A model generated the notes under the pieces. It had not been told where the DNA came from, searched no databases, and saw only the letters and a program-made list of their open reading frames with translations. Positions 13,940 through 19,314 of a stretch of DNA of 19,314 nucleotides are shown piece by piece. This stretch comes from an uncultured bacterium (GTDB lineage: Bacteria > Actinomycetota > Coriobacteriia > Coriobacteriales > Coriobacteriaceae), in the NCBI GenBank assembly GCA_905215815.1, contig CAJMRN010000035.1:1-19314 (forward strand), in the 5' to 3' direction. The stretch's first letter is position 1, and the number at the start of each line of letters is the position of its first letter. The translations under genes and the position numbers were made by a program.

Positions 13940-15967
13940 ATGGAACAAAAGGCCAAGGAGGCAGCCTCGCACGCTGCGATTCCTGTGAGCATCTCGGCGA
14001 TGCTCGTCACGCTGGGCGTGGTGTATGGCGATATCGGCACCAGCCCCATGTATGTAACCAAGGCACTCGTTGCCGGCAACGGCGGCATCGGAAGCGTCAC
14101 GGAGGAGTTCGTGCTCGGCGCGCTCTCCCTTGTCGTGTGGACGGTCACGCTGCTGACCACCATCAAGTATGTGCTCATCTCGCTGCGCGCCGATAACCAT
14201 GGTGAGGGCGGTATCTTTGCCCTGTACAGCCTGGTCAAGCGCTGCGGCAAGTGGCTCATCATCCCCGCCATGCTGGGTGGCGCCGCACTGCTCGCCGACG
14301 GCATCCTGACGCCGGCCGTTACCGTTACCACGGCCATCGAGGGCCTGCGCACCATCCCGGCGGTCCATGCTGTGTTGGGTGACGATCAGGGCCGTGTCGT
14401 GGCCATCACGCTTGCCATCATCATCGCGCTCTTCTTGGTGCAACGTATCGGTACGGCCAAGATCGGTCACGCCTTTGGCCCCATCATGACGCTGTGGTTT
14501 CTGTTCCTGGGCGGCACGGGTCTGTTCTTTGTCTTCCAGCACCCCGCCGTGCTGCTGTGCCTCAACCCGGTGCGCGGCATCGCCTTTTTGCTAAGCCCCA
14601 ACAACCACGCGGGCATCATGATTCTGGGCAGCTGCTTCCTCGCCACCACCGGTGCCGAGGCGCTCTACTCCGACATGGGCCACGTCGGCCGCGGCAACAT
14701 CTACGCCACCTGGCCGTTCGTTAAGTGCTGCCTGCTGCTTTCCTATATGGGCCAGGGTGCTTGGCTTATGAACAACGCCGCCAACCCCGAGCTCATGGGC
14801 ATTGCCGACCTCAACCCGTTCTACCAGATGCTCGCCCCGGGCCTGCGCCCGTTTGCCGTCGGCCTTTCCACCATCGCGGCCATCATCGCCTCGCAGGCGC
14901 TCATCACCGGCGCATTCTCGCTGGTGTCCGAGGCCAGCCGCCTGGACCTTATGCCGCACATGCAGGTCTTCTACCCTGCCGAGACCAAGGGCCAGCTCTA
15001 CATCCCCATGGTCAACAACGTTATGCTTGTCGGCTGCGTCATCGTGGTGCTGCTGTTCCAGAACTCGGCGCATATGGAAGCCGCCTACGGCCTTGCCATT
15101 ACGCTGACTATGATGTGCACCACGCTGCTGCTCTTCTTCTACCTGCACGAGGAGCGCAAGCTCAAGGTTGCTCCGTGGATCTTCGCGGCCTTCTTCCTTT
15201 TGCTCGAAGGCTTCTTCTTCGTGAGCTCGCTCACCAAGTTCTTTCACGGCGGCTACTTCACCATCCTCATGGCTGCACTCATCATGGGCATTATGGTGTG
15301 CTGGTACAACGGCACGGCGGTCGAGCAGCGCCAGTTTACGCTGCTGCCGCTGCGTAGCTACCTGCCGCAGCTCAAGCGCCTGCGCGACGACGACCGTTAC
15401 GAGCGCATGAGCGACAACGTCGTGTACCTGACCAAGGACACCCATACCGACTACATCGACCGCGATATCGTCTATTCGATCTTGGACAAGCATCCCAAGC
15501 GTGCCCGCGCCTGGTGGTTTGTGAATGTCGAGACCATGGACGAACCGCACACCTTTGCCTATTCGGTCGAGACGTTCGGCACCGACTACGTGTTCCGCGT
15601 GCATCTGTACCTGGGCTACAAGATCAACCAGCGCGTCAATGCCTACCTGCGTCAGGTTGTTCAGGACCTGGCTGCCACCGGCGAGCTGCCGCCGCAGACG
15701 CATGACTACTCGGTCTACAAGGATCCGGGTAACATCGGTACGTTCAAGTTCGTCCTGATCCGTAAGCTTCTGGCGCCCGAGAGCGACGTGGAGCCCAGCG
15801 AGCGCACGGCCATCACGCTCAAGTACATCATCCGCCGCGCCGCCGGCACGCCCGCACGTTGGTATGGCCTGGAGAACTCCAACGTGAGCTTTGAGTACGT
15901 GCCGCTGTTCACCAAGTTCAAGGCCGTGAATAAGATGCAGCGCCTGGCTCCCAACGAGCGGCCGTAG
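13940..15967 (+). CDS. kup: Kup-family potassium uptake transporter
   Basis: A 675-residue membrane protein of the KUP/HAK/KT family, which imports K+ with protons. Seen: GVVYGDIGTSP (26-36) in the first membrane helix, the family hallmark, and DNHGEGGIFALYSL (85-98) after the second, also highly conserved. About twelve hydrophobic helices reach to about residue 450. A cytoplasmic C-terminal domain of about 220 residues (after WYNGTAVEQRQ) completes the usual length. Start: ATG 13940 with GGGAGGA at 13924-13930; an upstream TTG is less likely. Downstream lie a 64-residue membrane protein and a KdpD-like sensor kinase, so K+ uptake and K+ or turgor sensing are probably linked here (inference). 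The family identification is firm. Confidence 0.95.
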   Translation: MEQKAKEAASHAAIPVSISAMLVTLGVVYGDIGTSPMYVTKALVAGNGGIGSVTEEFVLGALSLVVWTVTLLTTIKYVLISLRADNHGEGGIFALYSLVKRCGKWLIIPAMLGGAALLADGILTPAVTVTTAIEGLRTIPAVHAVLGDDQGRVVAITLAIIIALFLVQRIGTAKIGHAFGPIMTLWFLFLGGTGLFFVFQHPAVLLCLNPVRGIAFLLSPNNHAGIMILGSCFLATTGAEALYSDMGHVGRGNIYATWPFVKCCLLLSYMGQGAWLMNNAANPELMGIADLNPFYQMLAPGLRPFAVGLSTIAAIIASQALITGAFSLVSEASRLDLMPHMQVFYPAETKGQLYIPMVNNVMLVGCVIVVLLFQNSAHMEAAYGLAITLTMMCTTLLLFFYLHEERKLKVAPWIFAAFFLLLEGFFFVSSLTKFFHGGYFTILMAALIMGIMVCWYNGTAVEQRQFTLLPLRSYLPQLKRLRDDDRYERMSDNVVYLTKDTHTDYIDRDIVYSILDKHPKRARAWWFVNVETMDEPHTFAYSVETFGTDYVFRVHLYLGYKINQRVNAYLRQVVQDLAATGELPPQTHDYSVYKDPGNIGTFKFVLIRKLLAPESDVEPSERTAITLKYIIRRAAGTPARWYGLENSNVSFEYVPLFTKFKAVNKMQRLAPNERP

Positions 15968-16028
15968 GCGCCGACAGGCTGCATGGAGCTGGTTTTCGAT
16001 GGACAAGATTGAGGCTGGGGAGGCAAAC

Positions 16029-16223
16029 ATGGAAACAAAGGCGCTTGATGGCCGCGAGGCGGTGGTCGAAATGGTGCGTGAGGCGCGCGTCGACGCCGCC
16101 GAAGATCGGTTCTTTACGAATCGCGCCAACATGGACATGGCCGACCGCGTGATCTCGATCGTGGCACTGGTATTTGGAGCGGTGTGCGTGTGCGCACTGC
16201 TCGCGCACGTGCTGTTTGTCTAA
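16029..16223 (+). CDS. small single-span membrane protein between kup and the kdpD-like gene
   Basis: I do not recognise a family. The 64-residue product has a charged, probably helical N-terminal half (about 1-37) and a single strongly hydrophobic segment, about 40-64, running to the C-terminus. The start ATG 16029 is well supported by GGGGAGG at 16017-16023. An alternative ATG 15999 in the same frame has no ribosome site. It begins 61 bases after the kup stop on the same strand, so it is probably co-transcribed with kup. The position suggests a small accessory or regulatory subunit of the transporter or the adjacent kinase, by analogy with small subunits such as KdpF, but there is no sequence evidence for that. 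Confidence 0.6.
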   Translation: METKALDGREAVVEMVREARVDAAEDRFFTNRANMDMADRVISIVALVFGAVCVCALLAHVLFV

Positions 16224-16254
16224 CGACTGCAGGTTGCAAAGGCTATACACTTGG

Positions 16255-16312
16255 AACCACCACAAGGGAAACCACCACAAAGGTGCCTGTCCCCTTTGTG
16301 GTGGTTTTTGTT
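16255..16312 (+). terminator. strong hairpin with T-rich tail and duplicated left arm before the kdpD-like gene
   Basis: AAACCACCACAAAGG (16269-16283) pairs perfectly over 15 bp with CCTTTGTGGTGGTTT (16293-16307), followed by TTGTTTTTG. A near copy of the left arm, AACCACCACAAGGG, lies at 16255-16268 and could compete for the same right arm. The hairpin ends only 28 bases before the kinase start codon, leaving little room for a promoter after it. It could therefore end the kup transcript and attenuate the kinase gene. Confidence 0.75.
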
Positions 16313-16335
16313 TTTGAGAGAGGGGCGGGACGCTG

Positions 16336-17961
16336 ATGGACGTCCGTACGGACGGCGATATTGCCGATAGCTTTTGGTGGCGGCGCACAACGCTGACGCG
16401 CCGCACTCCTCTGTATGACGCCTGCGTATCGGTGGGGCTGCTGGTCGCGGCGACGATTGTGGGCGCGCTGCTCGACCATCCGGGTCTCGCGCCGAGCATC
16501 ATGATCGTCTATGTGTTCGCCGTTCAGCTGTGCGCATTCTTTACCTGGAGTCGCCTGTATTGCTTGCTGAGCTCGGCTGCCGCCGTGGCGCTCTACAACT
16601 TCTTGTTTGTCGACCCGCGCTACTCGCTGTCGCTTATCGACCGCGGCTATCCCGGCATGTTCTTCATCATGTTCGTGGTCTCGCTCGTGTCGAGCTCGAT
16701 TGCGTTGGCCCTGCGCCGCGCCTTGGCACAGGCTGCCGCCAGCGACCGCCGCACGCATATGGTGCTCGAGACCAACCGCATGCTGCAGCGGTGCGCCGAT
16801 CAGCATCAGATCGTTCACGCCATGGCCACGCAGCTGGCGCGTCTTTCGGGCTGTCCGGTCGTGTGGTACAGCGCCGACGCCGAGGGCGATGACCTGCTGC
16901 CGCGTGCGACGTACACAGCCGTGGGCGATGCCGCCCCGGTACACGAGCTGGCGCCGCAGATGCCGCCGCGGCTCTCGACGTCCGCCTATGTGGGAACGCC
17001 GCTCGACGCCACGTTTGGCGGCTCGGCGTTTTATGGCATCTACCTGACGGTTCGCACGGGCGACGGCTTCGTGCGCTCGGGCGACCCCGGCTCGGTGGTG
17101 GGCGTGCTGGCTATCGTTGCCGAGCCCGACGTGCTGACACATGAGGAGCGGACACTTGCCGATGCCATCGTGAGCGAAGGTGAGCTGGCGCTCGACCGCG
17201 CCCGCGCCATGGAGGCCCGCGAGGAGGCAGCGGTACTCGCCAAAAATGAACAGCTGCGCGCCAACCTGCTGCGCTCCATCTCGCATGATCTGCGCACGCC
17301 GCTTACCAGCATTTCGGGCAATGCCGACGTGCTGCTCGACCAGGGTTCGACCGGCACGGCCGTGCTCGATAGCCAGACGCGCCGCGGCATGCTCCTGTCC
17401 ATTCGCTCGGATGCACAATGGCTCAACGCCACCGTCGAGAACCTGCTTGCCATTACCAAGCTCGAGGGCGGCGGCATGCATCTGTCGGCCACGCTCGAGC
17501 TCATGGACGATATCGTCGAGGAGGCGCTGCGCCACGTAAGTCCGGCCGTGCGCGAGCACGATCTTAAGGTGGTGGCGTGCGATGAACCGGCGCTCGTCAA
17601 CGTCGATGCGCGCCTGATGGTGCAGCTGGTGGTCAATCTGGTGAACAATGCCATTACCTATACGCCCGCAGGCTCGCATATCGTGATCTCGATTAGCGTC
17701 GACGATGGACGCGTGGCGTGCTCGGTGGCCGATGATGGTCCGGGTATCGCACCCGAGGACCGCGAGCGGATCTTTGAGTCGTTCTATACCGCCAACCATG
17801 GTCTGGCCGACAGCCGCCGCAGCGTGGGCCTGGGTCTTTCACTCTGCCGTTCCATTGCGTTGGCACATGGCGGTAGCATAGAGGTTGCCGCGGCGGACCC
17901 GCACGGTTCGGTCTTTACGATTGAACTTCCTGCCGCCGACGTTTCGTTTGATAAGGAGTAG
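16336..17961 (+). CDS. KdpD-like sensor histidine kinase, short form
   Basis: A 541-residue membrane sensor kinase related to the C-terminal two-thirds of KdpD, which senses K+ limitation or turgor. Four closely spaced membrane helices (about 28-125; DUF4118-like) are followed by a GAF-like region (about 150-290) and a kinase core. Core motifs: H-box SISHDLRTPLTS with phospho-acceptor His317, N-box LVNNAITY (Asn437), G1 DDGPGIA (466-472) and G2 GLGLSLC. The long cytoplasmic KdpD sensor and USP domains at the N-terminus of full-length KdpD are absent. The start is supported by GAGAGAGGGG upstream and by the short hydrophilic lead before the first helix. The response-regulator gene starts four bases after its stop. 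No kdpFABC genes are in the window; the nearest K+ transporter is kup, a plausible target. Confidence 0.88.
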   Translation: MDVRTDGDIADSFWWRRTTLTRRTPLYDACVSVGLLVAATIVGALLDHPGLAPSIMIVYVFAVQLCAFFTWSRLYCLLSSAAAVALYNFLFVDPRYSLSLIDRGYPGMFFIMFVVSLVSSSIALALRRALAQAAASDRRTHMVLETNRMLQRCADQHQIVHAMATQLARLSGCPVVWYSADAEGDDLLPRATYTAVGDAAPVHELAPQMPPRLSTSAYVGTPLDATFGGSAFYGIYLTVRTGDGFVRSGDPGSVVGVLAIVAEPDVLTHEERTLADAIVSEGELALDRARAMEAREEAAVLAKNEQLRANLLRSISHDLRTPLTSISGNADVLLDQGSTGTAVLDSQTRRGMLLSIRSDAQWLNATVENLLAITKLEGGGMHLSATLELMDDIVEEALRHVSPAVREHDLKVVACDEPALVNVDARLMVQLVVNLVNNAITYTPAGSHIVISISVDDGRVACSVADDGPGIAPEDRERIFESFYTANHGLADSRRSVGLGLSLCRSIALAHGGSIEVAAADPHGSVFTIELPAADVSFDKE

Positions 17962-17965
17962 TGCC

Positions 17966-18685
17966 GTGCCGAACTCTGCCGTAAAACCGCTCATCTTGGT
18001 CGTTGAGGACGACCCCGCCGTCCGCAACCTTATCGTTGCCGCGCTCGAGGCGCACGGCTTGCGCCATATGGCCGTGGAGACCGCTCATGCCGCCATCGCC
18101 GCCGCCTCATCGCAGGCGCCGAGCATCGTGCTGCTCGATCTGGGCCTGCCCGATATGGACGGCGTCAAGGTGGTGGAATCGGTGCGCGCATGGTCGGGTA
18201 TGCCGATTATTGTGGTCTCGGCACGCAGCGAGGACGCGGACAAGATTCGCGCGCTCGATGCTGGCGCCGACGACTACCTGACCAAGCCGTTTTTAACGCA
18301 GGAGCTTTTGCTGCGCATCCAGCGCATTTTGCAGCGCTGCTATCGGGGCGAACTGTGGCGGACTGCCGCAAAAACGCTCCAGCTGGGCCAGCGCACGGTG
18401 TATCTGGCTGATGCTTTGGTCCGCCTGCCGGATGGCACCGCCCAGCCCCTGACGGCCACCGAGCGCGCTCTGCTGCAAAAGCTGGCCGAAAACCGCGGCC
18501 ATATCGTTACTTATGACGCGGTGTGTGAAGCCGTGTGGGGGGCAGACTATTACGGGTACGAGAACAGCCTGAATGTTCACATCCGCCACCTGCGGGAAAA
18601 GCTGGAACCCAACCCCAGCAAGCCGCAGTACCTTTTAACGGTGCGGGGCATCGGCTATAAATTGGCAGAGGAGAACGCACAATGA
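17966..18685 (+). CDS. OmpR/PhoB-type response regulator, KdpE-like receiver with VanR-like output half (possible chimera)
   Basis: A 239-residue transcription factor. The receiver has acidic Glu14/Asp15/Asp16, phospho-acceptor Asp58, switch Ser85 and Lys107. The stretch SARSEDADKIRALDAGADDY is KdpE-like and fits the kinase gene just upstream. From about residue 110 the linker and winged-helix DNA-binding domain (about 140-235; NSLNVHIRHLREKLE, VRGIGYKL) look VanR-like. Codon use changes at the same place: GAA, CGG and GGG become frequent while GAG and CGC dominate before. The join probably lies at or near the conserved GADDYLTKPF motif (18263-18292). This could be recombination between paralogous regulators or a false assembly join. 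Start: GTG 17966 with AAGGAG at 17953-17958. The stop overlaps the next start by four bases (ATGA). Confidence 0.85.
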   Translation: MPNSAVKPLILVVEDDPAVRNLIVAALEAHGLRHMAVETAHAAIAAASSQAPSIVLLDLGLPDMDGVKVVESVRAWSGMPIIVVSARSEDADKIRALDAGADDYLTKPFLTQELLLRIQRILQRCYRGELWRTAAKTLQLGQRTVYLADALVRLPDGTAQPLTATERALLQKLAENRGHIVTYDAVCEAVWGADYYGYENSLNVHIRHLREKLEPNPSKPQYLLTVRGIGYKLAEENAQ

Positions 18686-19314
18686 AAACTTTTGCAGCCC
18701 TGATCCGCCGCTATGTGCTGGCCACAGCCGCTATTGTGCTGCTGGTGGGCGGTTTGCTGGTGGGGCAGATTTTTTACGTGGGGTTCAAGTCCAACGCGGT
18801 GGATGCAACAGGCTACCGGGTCGGCGCCTTGGCTGATGCCCTAAAACAAACCGAAACCGGCCTGCAATGGGGTCGGGAACATACCCCGGCGGAATGGATG
18901 CAGGGCTATGCCTGGGCCATGGTGCTGGACGATAATGGCAATGTCATCTGGCAGCAAGACCTGCCGCAAAAGCTGAATCACCGGTACACGGCATCGGAAG
19001 TTGCCGTGTTCTCCCACTGGTACCTGGCCGATTACCCCGTGCAGTGCTGGGCGGCGGATTACGGGCTGTTTGTTGTGGCGGAACCGGTTGGAACCTGCTG
19101 GAAGTATAACATCGACATGAAGCAAAAAATGATAATAATGCTGGCCAAAAGCATTCAGCCCACCATGGTGGAGCTCCTGCTGGTGGTGCTGGGGTGCTGC
19201 CTGTTCTTCAGCTGGCGCGGGAGCAAAAGCCTGCAAACCGTAACAGCCGGGCTGGATACCTTGGCGCAGGGCGGTACGGTCAGCCTGCCTGCCGCCGGCT
19301 TTGCGGGGGAGCTT
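18682..19314 (+). CDS. sensor histidine kinase, N-terminal part (cut by the window end)
   Basis: The first 211 residues of a membrane sensor kinase. The ATG overlaps the stop of the regulator gene, the arrangement typical of a co-translated regulator-kinase pair. Seen: one membrane helix near the start (about 10-35), an extracytoplasmic sensor segment of about 110 residues (about 36-150), and a second helix (about 160-177). The beginning of a HAMP-like linker follows (WRGSKSLQTVTAGLDTLAQG). The kinase core lies beyond the window, so the kinase call rests on topology and position. Codon use (frequent GAA, CAA and GGG) differs from the genes before 18,290 and matches the 3' half of the regulator gene, suggesting that the two arrived together. 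The signal sensed is unknown. Confidence 0.75.
   Translation, partial: MKTFAALIRRYVLATAAIVLLVGGLLVGQIFYVGFKSNAVDATGYRVGALADALKQTETGLQWGREHTPAEWMQGYAWAMVLDDNGNVIWQQDLPQKLNHRYTASEVAVFSHWYLADYPVQCWAADYGLFVVAEPVGTCWKYNIDMKQKMIIMLAKSIQPTMVELLLVVLGCCLFFSWRGSKSLQTVTAGLDTLAQGGTVSLPAAGFAGEL

Noticed and set aside
14591..16138. 515-codon minus-strand open frame opposite kup
   Set aside because: Antisense shadow of kup. His/Ala/Arg/Val-rich composition is typical of reversed high-GC coding DNA.

Overview
The window looks like chromosome from a high-GC Gram-positive gut bacterium of the Coriobacteriia, most probably Collinsella or a close relative. This is inferred from the strong preference for GAG, CGC and CTG/CTC codons, an LAXTG-type cell-wall sorting signal, the small bacterial SRP RNA, and dispersed palindromes with an ACAAAGGG core. 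No search was possible, so the assignment is an inference. The last ~1 kb (from about 18,290) has different codon use (more GAA, CAA and GGG) and looks like DNA from another lineage, perhaps a Clostridia/Oscillospiraceae-type Firmicute. The join falls inside a response-regulator gene.

Layout. 1-527: the small SRP RNA gene with a plausible promoter, and strong hairpins but no protein gene. 528-4271: two abutting genes for a heterodimeric ABC exporter with one normal and one degenerate ATP site. 4399-4950: a short flavodoxin-like protein behind its own promoter. 4988-5628: a long hairpin element containing a terminator, followed by an array of alternating inverted 14-bp motifs with a 62-bp period. 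5752-9838: a large secreted, sortase-anchored surface protein (FG-GAP, Fn3 and Ig-like modules, LANTG signal), split by a one-base shift at a T6 tract. 9866-10377: its terminator, a second array of the same family, and an inverted copy of the hairpin element. 10395-12695 (minus): an LTA-synthase-type membrane phosphoglycerol transferase. 12909-13781: a nitroreductase. 13940-17961: a potassium block made of a Kup transporter, a 64-residue single-span membrane protein, and a KdpD-like sensor kinase lacking the usual cytoplasmic N-terminal domains. 17966-18685: a response regulator with a KdpE-like receiver and a VanR-like output half. 18682-19314: the start of a second sensor kinase, cut by the window end.

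How the genes fit together. The two ABC genes form one asymmetric transporter. Kup, the small membrane protein and the KdpD-like kinase suggest potassium uptake encoded next to a potassium or turgor sensor. The surface protein and the LTA-synthase-type enzyme both act at the cell envelope. They are convergent and separated by the second repeat array. Each hairpin element lies just past the stop codon of its neighbour (flavodoxin on the left, LTA-synthase-type gene on the right) in the same orientation relative to that gene, with an array beyond it.

The most notable items are the two 62-bp-period arrays (27 motif copies, about three helical turns apart), the paired 3' elements, the chimeric response regulator, which may be a real recombinant or an assembly join, and the T6 frameshift in the surface protein.
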